Below, in pieces: positions 54,401 through 64,000 of a stretch of 64,000 nucleotides of DNA. Position 1 is the stretch's first letter; the number at the start of each line of letters is the position of its first letter. The notes under the pieces were generated by a model. The model was given only the letters and a program-made list of their open reading frames with translations. It had not been told where the DNA came from and searched no databases. Made by a program: the position numbers and the translations under genes. The DNA is taken from assembly GCA_947579605.1 (NCBI GenBank), contig OX388305.1, forward strand, positions 21,217,542-21,281,541, written 5' to 3'. This DNA is from Athripsodes cinereus. Lineage: Eukaryota; Arthropoda; Insecta; Trichoptera; Leptoceridae.

Positions 54401-55204
54401 AACAAGTATATTCGAAATCATTTTGTGTGTTCCATGAAAATCCAGCAAAAACGGCATCCTATAAGTTTCAGGAAGTTTTCAAATATTCTTAACTAAGCAT
54501 GTATTCCTAGAACATAATGAATAAGATATTTATTTACTTTCATCTTGGTGATACCCATCCTTAATTTTATACAAGCACGGAGAAAACGATGCATGATTAT
54601 TAGATACATTTATTTAGGCTATTGTCTTGCCCATTAGTAAAAAAAATACAATGATGATGTAAATATAATTAATATTTTGTGCGAAGAATGTATTTATTCC
54701 TTACGCGATTTTTTTTTCAATTTTCTTCATTTGATGTAGGTATCTAATTATTTTTTGGTGCTTACATTAATCCTTTGATTTTGAAATTTACAGTATTTTC
54801 GCTTTCAGTACGGAATTCTTTCTCCAGTCTCTTATAGTCTACAACGTATTACAGTTTACAGTACTGCATCTATTTTCACACGTTTACTACAACTTATTCA
54901 ACAGTGTTCATGATGTACATTGTTTAAATATTGTTTGTAAAGTATCAGACTGAAATAAGCGTAGGTGGAACTAATATCTTGTAATACTAGACGTTTACTA
55001 CAAACTACGATGTAGGAATGGGATGTTTTACAAATTCGAACTAGTTGATAGTAATAATGCAGCCTTATTTCGTTACAAACTTATACTTCTACCTTCCAAA
55101 GTTGAGTTGTAATGTGTAAGAAGTTATCTGACTTGATATGCGGATTGGGAATAAGGCAATGAAATTTCCATGCGTTCGGGAAACTTTTAAGATGGTTTTT
55201 GTTC

Positions 55205-55308
55205 TACGATTACTATAACATTGCAGCATAACGGTAACCAGCAGACTACCTGCAAGATATAAACACGCAGATTGATCTTTCCGCGCCAATAAAATATTCA
55301 AGATAGTA
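55205..55308 (-). mobile_element. SINE-A, degraded 3' half
   Basis: GCATAACGGTAACCAGCAGA, CTACCTGCAAGATATAAACA and TTTCCGCGCCAATAAAATAT keep the SINE-A order in reverse. Confidence 0.55.
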
Positions 55309-55440
55309 ATAATAATAATAACGGAGAGTATTTAAAGCGCCATCTTTGTGCCATAGCACCTCATAGTATTATTATTATTATTATTTGGATGATTTGTAAA
55401 GCGCCGTTTTGTGAAAAAATCCACCTCAAGGGCGCTCGGG
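55305..55440 (-). mobile_element. Two LINE 3' tails, family E and L2-like
   Basis: First (55305-55365): an (AAT)n run, GGAGAGTATTTAAAGCGCCA and TGTGCCATAGCACCTCA, reverse of the 29.2-kb stub. Second (55366-55440): a (ATT)n run, TTGGATGATTTGTAAAGCGC and AAAATCCACCTCAAGGGCGC, reverse of the L2-like 3' UTR at 40040-40125. The two related tails sit head to tail, as if one inserted into the other's simple repeat. Confidence 0.7.
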
Positions 55441-55633
55441 TATGTTTTATCATTTAATCTTGAAAAGTGGACATTGATGTGGACAGTAAACTAATTACAT
55501 GTTAACAGTAGAATAACTATGTACAACATAAGAACGAAAGAGTTAGTACGCCTTCATGGACACAGGTTAACTGGAGTATTCAAGAGTTTTATCTGTGTGA
55601 GCGTTCGACTTTATAACAACCTACCAAAAAAAT

Positions 55634-55885
55634 ACTATACTATACCATCACGGCATATCCCACAAGTGGGGTAGCCAGCAGATCAGCTGCATGTAAGGAA
55701 CATGCAAACTGTCCTCTTCGTGCCAATATAAAACCAAGACATTCAGGATGGGTGGCAAGCCTCATCGCTGAATTTAAGATGTAAAATGTCTTAATTTTTT
55801 CGAACACCTGCCTTTTACAGGACACTCGAAAACTTACGCAGAAGAGTGGGAGACCAATTCTTTACCGGGTGCTCCACGGGATAGT
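55634..55885 (-). mobile_element. SINE-A, full-length copy with perfect target duplication
   Basis: ACCAAAAAAAT is repeated exactly at 55623-55633 and 55886-55896. Element strand: ACTATCCCGTGGAGCACCCG at the start, B-box-like GTGTTCGAAAAAA, and the end CCCCACTTGTGGGATATGCC, GTGATGG, TATAGTATAGT tail. It is nearly identical in sequence to the 20-kb copy, so both are recent. Confidence 0.93.
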
Positions 55886-56224
55886 ACCAAAAAAATTCAA
55901 AACACTGGATATTCTGCCCTTCGTCGACTTTGTTCTTGTAATTTATCTGATTCTTCTGACAAATAATGAAATAAATATTATACTTTGGACATAACACTAG
56001 GGGGACTCTTTACATCCTTCTAGTGTTGAAAAATACATTACATATTACAAAAATTGTTGAGTGTGATGTGTGTGATTCGTCGTTTGTTCGTGCAATCTCT
56101 CTGTTTCTTTTGTTGAACTAATAATATATTGTATGATAGACGTGGTACTAAGGGGACTCTGTACATCCTTCTAGTACTGAAAAATCTATTATTATTATTT
56201 ATATTTACATTTATTTATTATTAA

Positions 56225-56430
56225 CATAACATAACATAACATAACATACATAGACAACTCACACAGATCGAGCTAGTCCCAAACTAAGATGAATCTTGTA
56301 TTATGGGTACTAACGCGACGATTCACACATACACAATGCACTACACACATATACATGTAACACCCAGACCCAGGACAATTTGAAAAAGGTCATTCTTCAC
56401 TTTGCCCTGGCCGGGAATCGAACCCGGACC
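56225..56430 (-). mobile_element. SINE-C, head-truncated copy
   Basis: A (ATAAC)n tail at 56222-56250, then CACAGATCGAGCTAGTCCCA, GTACTAACGCGACGATTC, CACCCAGACCCAGGACAATT and B box GGGAATCGAACCCGG. It stops right after the B box, so the A-box part is absent. Confidence 0.85.
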
Positions 56431-57094
56431 GAACCGAATTAACAATATTAATGCTCATATTTATATTTTATGCACATTTTGACTCAATTTCCATTAATTT
56501 GTCTCGCTTTTGATGCCTCACTGCTTTGTATTCTTTCATGTATTCTTTTTATGTTGTTCTTTTTATCCTATATAATTATGATGAACCCAAGTGTCCCGTA
56601 AAGGACCTATGGGGAATGATATTGATGTTTTTGTTTTGGTTCGAAAAGATCAATTTGAACTTTTCTTTGACATTCATCATATTGCTTCCATGTATTAATC
56701 TATCAAACCCACAAAAAGCTCTCGATGACATAATTTCAGAGTTAATCAGGTTCTAACAGGAAGTAATGTTTGGATGCCAATTTGTTTTTATTGCAAAGCC
56801 AATCCAATGATAAAACTGATATTTTGATTAACTCCTACACGAAAACGTTAATAATTATGACTAACGATTAAATCGATAGAAAGACTAATGTTTCAAATAA
56901 TATAACTCTGTATGAAAACGAATTCAAAAAGCTTACGGAGCATTTATTCGTAATAAAGCATTAATGAAACAATAATAAAGTCAAATTTCAACCGGAAAGT
57001 CTTGAATATTCAATAAATTAATTATATTAGTAGAAGCCTATTTTTAAAATTTATGAATGTATTAATACGACCAAAATAAAAATATCGTTTATCA

Positions 57095-57745
57095 AAGCAA
57101 TGTGTAACACATATATTTGGACAAATCATATAGCTTGTCCCAAACTCAGATATCAATTTTGTATTGTATTATTGGTATTAAGGCGACAATACACATAGGT
57201 ACCTTCGTATACCTATATTATAATATCGAGGGTATACAACCAAAATGCACTAAGTCATTTCAGTTTTGAGATGACATGGTGGCAATTAAATGAAAAAAAA
57301 AGTGTTTAGATCAATACAAATTCGTCATGTATTATTTGAACTTTAATTAAGATGATATTGGTAAGTGACTTTTAGGCTTTGCAAACAAATTTAAACATAG
57401 GAAATATGTTAATTACTTGAATAGTTTTTGAAAACTTTTGTAGCGCTAGACTGACTTAGTGCATTTTGGTTGTATACCCTCGATATGCACCAAATACCTA
57501 CATATAAACGCGTAACAGCCAGACCCATGTCGTTAAGGGGTGGATTTCCAATACTTACCCATAGATGTTTCAAGAGCTTTAGTTCTCATCTCGTCTTCTC
57601 AGTCTAGTGCGATTATTGATACTCTGCTGATGTGCCTGTACAAAAAGTCATAATTCGTTTTGCTCTGGTCAGAGATTGAGCTCGAAACCTCGTAATTCAA
57701 ATCATGAGCCTTAACCCCGCGCCATATTGGCCATTAAATATATGA
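57095..57745 (-). mobile_element. SINE-C, old copy split by two later insertions
   Basis: The pieces 57115-57200 (GCTTGTCCCAAACTCAGATA, TATTGGTATTAAGGCGACAA), 57486-57535 (GCGTAACAGCCAGACCCATG) and 57640-57745 (TTGCTCTGGTCAGAGATTGA, GCTCGAAACCTCGTAATTCA, CCCCGCGCCATATTGGCC) are consecutive parts of SINE-C reversed. A MITE (57226-57483) and a Repeat X segment (57536-57640) lie between them. Confidence 0.8.
57226..57483. mobile_element. TA-flanked MITE with perfect 32-bp inverted repeats
   Basis: Left repeat 57226-57257 (TCGAGGGTATACAACCAAAA...) and right repeat 57452-57483 are exact reverse complements over all 32 bases. TA dinucleotides lie immediately outside both ends (57224-57225, 57484-57485), as for Tc1/mariner-type insertion. 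The interior is 194 bp, AT-rich and non-coding. Identical arms suggest a recent insertion, and it sits inside an older SINE-C. Confidence 0.93.
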
Positions 57746-57948
57746 AAGGAGGCAAGCGTAATATTGTTAGCCTACAACGGATTCGGTTTTTTTTTATTAT
57801 CTTGAGGAAAGTGTGTAAATATTATTTACTTTATATTTGACACAAATCATATCTGTTTATTTCATAACTGTCGTGAAAAATACACAAAAGATAATAATTC
57901 CATAGTTTGTACATTCATACCGATTCAAACTGATGATATTTTATTTTC

Positions 57949-58077
57949 ATTACACAACACAGTTAATTTTTCATTTAGATTTATTTAAAATCTCGAGTAC
58001 TTTCGTCTCGAGTACATTGACGAAAGTACTCGAGATTTTAAATAAATCTAAGTGAAAAATTAACTGTGTTGTGTAAT
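57949..58077. repeat. Near-perfect 59-bp-arm hairpin
   Basis: Arms 57949-58007 and 58019-58077 are reverse complements with one mismatch (58 of 59); the loop is 11 nt. Arms contain ACACAGTTAATTTTTCA and TTAAAATCTCGAGTACTTTC. About 18 bases of the arm recur at 36497. It may be a tiny foldback transposon or a palindromic duplication. Confidence 0.9.
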
Positions 58078-58579
58078 TAACACAAAAAATACCTCGATTA
58101 GTGATTAAATCAATTTCAATAAATTTCAATTCATGTAATTGCTGACTTTTGAATATTGCAAAGATTGCTTCTACGTTTTAGGAGAGGTCGAAATCCTTAT
58201 TAAATAGGTAAGGAGTATTTCCTAATCAGTAGTTTGTGAATGTAATAGAGAAAAAAAGTTTTACGTCCCAGATATTTGTTTAAAATGAGTTACGTGTTAT
58301 CTTTTTTTTTATTGGAAAAAGATGGGAAAATTTGTAGGACGTGCTTTATATGAATAGAATATCATTGTCTGTATTGAAACTGTGAAGCCTTACATTAAAA
58401 TAAAATTTGTATAACTTCTTTAATTTATCCCAACATCTTTTTCATCCAAAACTTTCAAATTGACTAAAATAATAAATATTGTTTGCAAATAACAATACAA
58501 TAATTATTTCGTTATCTTCTAAAATATACACATTTTTGCCTTTTCAATATTGCTTTTGTTTAAGGTTCCTTTTTTAAAC

Positions 58580-58690
58580 AAATAAATAAAAATTTATTGG
58601 TATCCAAATATGTAGTATACAAAAAAAATCTACAGAAAGTACCAAAAGGCGGGCTTTTCGCATATGCGATTTCTTCCAGTCAACACTTTT
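58580..58690 (-). mobile_element. LINE 3' UTR stub related to family C
   Basis: AATAAATAAAAATTTATTGG, AGGCGGGCTTTTCGCATATG and GCGATTTCTTCCAGTCAAC keep the family C order in reverse. Confidence 0.55.
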
Positions 58691-58740
58691 CAACACACTT
58701 GTTTGTCATAAATGTTAATTTTAGTATTTTTTTTTGTAAT

Positions 58741-58812
58741 ACTACTACTACTACTACTATACCATCACGGCATATCCCACAAGTGGGGTAGCCAGCAGAT
58801 CAGCTGCATGCA
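58741..58812 (-). mobile_element. SINE-A, 72-bp 5'-truncated insertion with target duplication
   Basis: The 12-bp word TTTTTTTGTAAT flanks the insert (58729-58740 and 58813-58824). The insert holds only the tail, here (TAG)n, plus CCATCACGGCATATCCCACA, AGTGGGGTAGCCAGC and AGATCAGCTGCATG. This is exactly the 3'-terminal segment shared with LINE-A and a little more, as expected of an aborted target-primed insertion. Confidence 0.9.
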
Positions 58813-58944
58813 TTTTTTTGTAATCAAACTCATTAATGTGTTTTCAATACATACATTTGGTAAAAATATGAAGAAAAGAAACAGTATACACTACGAATTA
58901 TTTCTGTTTATTATGAATTGGAACTACACGTGGAAGAGTAAAAG

Positions 58945-59013
58945 TATGTAAGGATTGATCAGTATAGTGTTCCGTTCTCTCTGCCCACCCCACCTGCGAC
59001 ATGACGTGAAGGT
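58945..59013 (+). pseudogene. LINE-A copy 8, 3'-terminal scrap
   Basis: TATGTAAGGATTGATCAGTA, GTGTTCCGTTCTCTCTGCCC and ACCCCACCTGCGACATGACG align with the last ~65 bp of LINE-A before its tail (compare 780-840). Confidence 0.75.
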
Positions 59014-59019
59014 CTTTAA

Positions 59020-59845
59020 GTAGATAGACGAATAATCTACATACAAAATAGATAAACGTATTTAAAACCCATTTTAGAATTTTTTAGAGCCCATTTTTTA
59101 GAGCATGAACAAAAATACTATTTCGATATATTTTTTAGTATTATCAAGATTGTGTAATATTTCACTAAAGTAGGCGGTTAATGGGTACATTTTAATAATA
59201 CAAAATAATAACATTTTTGGCACTGCCTTAATCTCACCGGTCGTAAAATTAATAATAATATTTAACATTGAGTATTGTTATTATTTTCATATATTTTGTA
59301 CGTGTACACAAGTATACACTAACCCTTCTTTAAAATAAATGTATAATACTTATTGATGATTTACGCCATATAATTTAATATTCATAACTTCCTAAGGCGC
59401 GTATGAAATGTATTAATAAGTGAACACTAGTATTACGTACCCAGTTAATTCAATTTTATCATTTTGATAGAATGCCCAATAAAATTTTATATTAAAAAAA
59501 ATGTTTTTAGTAGGTAGTCTACTATACACTTCACTTTTGATTATTTACCTAAATCACGATCGATTTCGGTAAACCATTGACGAGCGATGCAATACTAAAG
59601 TGCATTGTAGAATACTAAAAAACATCAAAATCTCTCGAAACTGTTACATAGATAATCCATCTAAAATAAATGATATTAATAAAGTAATTTTGTAATTCTC
59701 GTTTTGAATTTTATACGTTTCAGCATACACAGAGGGATAACCTATATTTATTTATTTACTTTTCTTTAGGAACACAAACCGTTTACACAACATGTTGATA
59801 TCCTATACCGTTAGCTTACTATCATGCTTGTTCGAGGTAGGTGGA
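59020..59845. other. Stretch without recognised features
   Basis: AT-rich; nothing supported. Confidence 0.4.
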
Positions 59846-59849
59846 TATT

Positions 59850-60290
59850 ATTTATTTATTTATTTACAGCTATAATGAACATAAAAATATTACAGCACTT
59901 CATTCAGCTACAAATAATATTCCATCCATCCTCCCTCATCAGTCTAGTTTTTATACAGATTCATTCTCTGTTCACGGTGTGAAGATCTGGAATCGACTCC
60001 CACACATGGTCCGTACCTTTTTCAACATTTTAATAATTTTGTAAAAAAAAATAGCGGTCTAGAGTCTTCCTATAAATTTTTCAATTTCTCTAGTCACATA
60101 ATATAATATGCTTTTTTCTTGCGCATAAATTGTTTTGTTGAGCAGATCCTCTCCTTTTTCTCTTTTCCCTTTCCCTTCCTATTCTTGTTAGGTTTATGTG
60201 CTATATTTTTTCTATCTTCATATTATACTTGTATCCATCATAATTTTTTAACAGCTAGAAATTCTTTTCGCCTATACTTGTAAACTACTT
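59850..60290 (+). pseudogene. LINE polymerase C-terminus and 3' UTR
   Basis: The frame at 59841-60044 gives ITALHSATNNIPSILPHQSS, then FYTDSFSVHGVKIWNRLPHM. The SVxGxxIWNRLP pattern is the C-terminal signature of CR1/Jockey-group LINEs. The frame shifts into a stop at 60042. T- and C-rich sequence to about 60290 probably is the 3' UTR. Confidence 0.6.
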
Positions 60291-60398
60291 TACGAAATCC
60301 ATCACACACACCGACCACAAATCGAAAGATATCCAAGTTTTTAATCAAAATATACAGGATGTTCATCAATAGTTTTTTATGAAAACATTCCAACGATC

Positions 60399-60603
60399 AG
60401 AGGCCTGAGTCAATAACACACTTTCACGTCACGTTCCCGCTCCGTTAGCGTTCGGGTGCAGACGATGTTGCGCCAAAGTGTTAATTTTCGTAACTATTGT
60501 GTATCTTAGCAACGAAATTGACACTTGCTTGCAACTTCGTCTATACTCGAACGCTAACGGAGCGGGAACGTGACGTGAAAGTGTGTTATTGACTCAGGCC
60601 TCT
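60399..60603. mobile_element. GC-rich foldback MITE with perfect 56-bp arms
   Basis: Arms 60399-60454 (AGAGGCCTGAGTCAATAACA..., CCGCTCCGTTAGCGTTCG) and 60548-60603 are exact reverse complements over 56 bp. Pairing continues imperfectly inward (GTGCAGACGATGTTGC against GTATAGACGAAGTTGC), so nearly the whole 205 bp folds back. Base content is much higher in G+C than the flanks. The outer 4-mers GATC and GTTC do not form a convincing target duplication. Confidence 0.85.
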
Positions 60604-60609
60604 GTTCAT

Positions 60610-61615
60610 TTGACCAGTAAGGACTTAATGGTAATTCATTGGAATCAGTTTCTAGAACTCAGCATTCAGGGAGTGTATGTATTACATATCATGAATTTCT
60701 GTTATTCAGTGCATTATTTCACATGCACTACAGGATAATGTGTAAATTTTGTTCATTGAACTTTTACCAATCCATAGTAACTATCCACAAACAAGCAACT
60801 TGCGTTTACAAAAAAAAAACTATTGACACTCAATTATCTGAAATCGTATATAATAATACACGATTATAATTAATTATAAATATATAAGTGGAAGTATTTA
60901 AAATATTAAAGTATACTCACAGTTTTCTACTCATTCCTACAATTGATCTAATTTTATACGGAACATAATATTTTATAACATGAAAACCGCGATTGTTAAA
61001 ATTAAAACCGAGCAGTTAAGGCTGGTTTCATAATAATATATTATTACTTTAAATAATAATGAAAATAAAACAATTTGCATTTTTATTACCCGCTAGTAGG
61101 CAGAGTTGTAAAATGTCAAAGTAGGGCGCAAATAATAATTATTATAATTAAACCACTTGAATGTTTTGGAGAAAGTTAAAAAATAGAGACGTCTTCATTT
61201 TCTTACCCCCGAATGTCATTAAAAACAGGATGTTTACGTCATAACGTAATTTCTTCATCACTCTTCTTGTTCGTTGCTATTAACTACAATTTTATTTATA
61301 TAATAAAGGGACCCTTCTTCTCCTTTTGTTCAAAGACGCAGTACCTACCAAAAATCGAGATAATTATGTTTAAACTGTACTCTGTAATTTCGATTTACTA
61401 GTAGATTAAAACTATGTTTGAAATTTTTTTCTTCAGCGAATCATGTAACACAAAATTATATAAATCAAGTAGAAGTACCTATACAATGTACACAATCGCA
61501 ATGGCAAATACAAGTCAAGGTTATTACGAGATATATTAGTATTGCGAGGATAATACTACACACTTAAATTAACAAATTATGCCTTTATATCATGCCTTTT
61601 TAAGCATATTAATTT
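60610..61615. other. Stretch without recognised features
   Basis: AT-rich; nothing supported. Confidence 0.4.
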
Positions 61616-61619
61616 AAAG

Positions 61620-62065
61620 ATATTTAGAGATGTATTTAGGTTTATGACTACCATTATTCGCCTATGGGGTAGAAACTTTGAGGTTAACCAAGTTAATCAA
61701 ACATCGGCTATCAAGAAACTCCAAGTAGCACAAAGGAAGCATGAAAGAGCGATGCTACAAAAAACACTCTGATCCATTAGAAACACTGAGATACACACAA
61801 GATTGGGAGTTACGGATGTTGTCAAAAAGGTGGCGAAGTTGAAGTGGTCGTGGGCAGGACATAATATTGCTAGAGTCAAAGATCAAAGATGGACAAAAAG
61901 GGTAGTAGAGGAAGACCTCCAACACGTTGGTCAGACGACATTAGAAGAATCGCCTGTGACTGTTTGTAGAAAGTTCAGCACAGAGATGTCTAGAGACATT
62001 GAGGGAGGCATGTGTTCAGTGGTGGACAAGAATAGCTACATAAGTAGTAATTTAAGTTCATACTC
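61620..62065 (+). pseudogene. RTE-clade LINE C-terminal fragment
   Basis: Successive plus frames give FMTTIIRLWGRNFEVNQVNQ, KLQVAQRKHERAMLQKTL, stop, 'IRNTEIHTRLGVTDVVKKVA', 'KLKWSWAGHNIARVKDQRWT' and, in a shifted frame, SRGRPPTRWSDDIRRIAC. The layout (AQR.MERAML, TGVTDVV, WAGH, GRPPTRWSDDI) is that of RTE-type elements. One stop and one frameshift inactivate it. Confidence 0.85.
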
Positions 62066-62603
62066 CAAGTTTACACTAGCAATTTATATTTAAATTTATG
62101 AAATACCTACTAAAAAATGTTCTAATTAACCCACGTTATTTAAGTACATATAAAAACATTTTCATTGTAGGTATGTTGTGAAATTATTTCAGTGCTCTCC
62201 CGTCTACCAAATCGCACGCTATTCTTTGACAGTGTCTACTACCAATTGTTAAATATAACAATGCCAAAATATGTCCAAACTTTCTTGGCTACCGACCTTA
62301 CCGATTGCTAAACAATACGGACTACTACCATTACGTCCACAGGAATATATTATTGGGAGAACTGAAGATTGCTTTTATGTTCCAAATCGTAACGTTATAC
62401 AGTATTACTTTCAAATTGTCGCGTCGGTCATTTTTAATAATTTTATCAAATATAATTTTGAAAGATGCCACTAGAGACCATTTGGCTGACACAACTCTAT
62501 TCAAATTTTGTTATTTTACATCCAAATAAGTATTTCATTAAAATTATGTTTTAATTACTAATATTGGAAGTATCTTGAAAAAAAAAACATTATTATTTTG
62601 TTG

Positions 62604-62668
62604 ATTGGGACTAGCTCGGTCTGTGTGAATTGTCTATACGTGTTATGTTATGTTATGTTATGTTATGA
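62604..62668 (+). mobile_element. SINE-C, 3' end only
   Basis: TTGGGACTAGCTCGGTCTGT, GTGAATTGTCTATACGTG and a (TTATG)n tail at 62640-62667. It is 5' truncated, plus orientation. Confidence 0.8.
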
Positions 62669-62669
62669 T

Positions 62670-63150
62670 ACTATTTTATTAGAATCATTTGTGGTGGAAA
62701 ATCAACTCGAATAAGTAAACCGCTGTTCAATTCGCACACAATTTACCCGGCAAATGGAAGTCCATATTTTCCCAGACTTCTGCGATTTCTGGGTGTTCAG
62801 TACACAATTTACACGTTTTTACTAATTTGAAAGTTATTTTATCATATCATATGCTTACATTACGCAAAGGTAAACATAACCTTGAATAATTTACAGTTCT
62901 TTGTGTGACGAATCCAAGGCTTATCGACTAGATAATGTACAATAAAACTTTATTTCCTCAAGTTAGCATAAAATTCAATTAATCGATGTAAATAATGTTT
63001 CAACCGCACATTTATTATGTTCTTCATGACGATCACTACAGAAACAGTTGGATTTTATAATTATTATGATTATTATCTTAAAATTGACATTGCTTAATTT
63101 AATATCTACATACAAAGATTATTATCAATTTGCTTCTCTCTAATAATTTT
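62670..63150. other. Stretch without recognised features
   Basis: AT-rich; nothing supported. Confidence 0.4.
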
Positions 63151-63154
63151 AAAA

Positions 63155-63300
63155 GATATCTAGCACATGTGGGGTAACCAGTAGACTAATTGCACACAAT
63201 GGTCATGAGCAGCGTCTTCTCCGGACCAACAAAAAATTATAATAGATGGCAAATACATCACCGAATTGAAGATGTTTAATGCCTTATTTGAATGAGTTTT
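63155..63300 (-). mobile_element. SINE-A, degraded copy
   Basis: GCACATGTGGGGTAACCAGT, AGACTAATTGCACACAATGG, CGTCTTCTCCGGACCAAC and ACATCACCGAATTGAAGATG keep the SINE-A order in reverse. Confidence 0.65.
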
Positions 63301-63321
63301 TTCCCGCAATGCATAATTATC

Positions 63322-63950
63322 TATTATTATTATTTATAAGATTACGGCAACCCGTCCCTTGTGGGACGATTTGTGCCAAGTACAATATTTTAGGAAGATG
63401 TCACGTAATATTAAGGCATTAAATTATAAGATAATAAAATTTCTTTTGGCGGATTTTAAAATCTTGAGGTATACAGAGAGGGCATCAGTGTGTAAGAGGC
63501 AAGACATATTGATTGGATACTGGACTTCAGTTATCTCATAATACAAGTCATAAGAGTCTCTTATTGGGCAAACGAGGAAGACGTGGTCCAGAGATTCCAC
63601 ATCGAGCTCGCACTCGCAAAAAGGGGACGAGACCAAACCTAATCTAAATAGATGACTGTCTAATCTGTGGTGATTAAAGCGCATGCGAGTCAATGAGACA
63701 ATATCCGACCTGGAAAACTTGGAATTATGGAACCATGGCTTTCTGGAGATAGACTCCTTGATGCCCCAGTACACTGATCCCTTTATCCTACCGATCTCGT
63801 TCCAATAGTTGGTCCAATCAGACATAGCTCTGAACAAGGCAGTACGCTTAATGTCATTCAGGGGGAGTTCAAAATTATCAGGAACTAGACCATTCCTGGT
63901 AGCCTCCTTTGCCAATGCATCCACATAATTATCTACTCTTAGTTTTTTAT
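63322..63950 (-). pseudogene. I/Jockey-like LINE end: RNase H tail and zinc-knuckle region
   Basis: A 166-codon frame (63424-63924) begins within the last motif of an RNase H-type domain: MDALAKEATRNGLVPDN, the residues after the catalytic DALAK motif. It continues SDWTNYWNEIGRIKGSVYWG, KPWFHNSKFSRSDIVSLTRM, RFNHHRLDSHLFRLGL. It ends with a knuckle C-x-C-x8-H-x4-C (63600-63560 side; FCECELDVESLDHVFLVCP). In an intact element this tail follows the polymerase. The 3' UTR carries CACAAATCGTCCCACAAGGG and an AATAATAATAG tail (63322-63335). The upstream part leaves the frame near 63930 through a shift. Confidence 0.82.
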
Positions 63951-64000
63951 GTGTCTACCCTTGATTCTATAGCATACGTGAGTATTGAGAGCACACATTT

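Overview
This is AT-rich eukaryotic DNA, almost certainly from an insect and most likely a moth or butterfly. That is inferred from base composition, the absence of operons, and the type and density of transposable-element remains; no single host marker gene proves it. I find no confident host protein-coding gene. The window reads as intergenic DNA or the inside of a very long intron. Two short pieces could belong to host genes: a cysteine-rich, signal-peptide-like ORF at 28019-28246, and a splice-site pair at 33378 that looks like a recursive splice point or a 49-nt microexon.

Retrotransposons dominate. (1) LINE-A is an RTE-like non-LTR family with a C-terminal 'RWFGHVE' region and a (TATAG)n tail. 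It is present at 74-845, 1545-1858, 7979-8625, 15233-15471, 25745-26115, 35208-36112, 52235-52875 and 58945-59013. (2) SINE-A is a roughly 250-bp non-coding element in about 18 whole or broken copies. The best are 20072-20336 and 55634-55885, both with perfect target-site duplications. Its last ~35 bp plus tail match the LINE-A 3' end, as expected of a SINE moved by LINE-A machinery. (3) Two tRNA-headed SINE families are present: SINE-B (1170, 37.3 kb, 46.7 kb) and SINE-C (3.1, 46.3, 56.2, 57.1-57.7 and 62.6 kb). (4) Other LINE remains are a large L2-like reverse transcriptase ORF (38569-39810), a second L2-like copy at 2.0-2.9 kb, an RNase H/zinc-knuckle tail of an I/Jockey-like element at 63.4-63.95 kb, several RTE C-termini with (GAA)n or (GAT)n tails, and many 3' UTR stubs.

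DNA transposons and hairpin elements are also frequent. Four hAT-type elements are seen: 9401-10109, 16387-16994, 19445-19900, and 48750-49289 with a perfect 8-bp duplication. A decayed ZBED-like hAT transposase (about 37.4-40.9 kb) was split by the L2-like LINE and an RTE fragment. Two TA-flanked MITEs lie at 43599-44034 and 57226-57483. Further inverted-repeat elements are at 3603-3875, 14687-15178, 38411-38532, 57949-58077 and 60399-60603.

A 35-bp satellite of about 25 units (29786-30654) contains a 175-bp higher-order repeat.

Layout: 0-4 kb LINE/SINE cluster; 4-9 kb sparse, then LINE-A; 9-20 kb hAT and foldback elements, RTE pieces; 20-29 kb scattered SINE-A and LINE tails; 29.8-30.65 kb satellite; 31-34 kb quiet, with the splice candidate; 34.6-41.8 kb dense nest (LINE-A, ZBED-hAT, L2); 42-50 kb MITEs, SINEs, hAT; 51-59 kb LINE-A, SINE-A, SINE-C with nested MITE; 59-64 kb LINE tails, foldback, RTE and I/Jockey tail. 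All coding stretches found in the elements are truncated or broken, so nothing here works together as a pathway. The relations between elements are those of parasite and host site.
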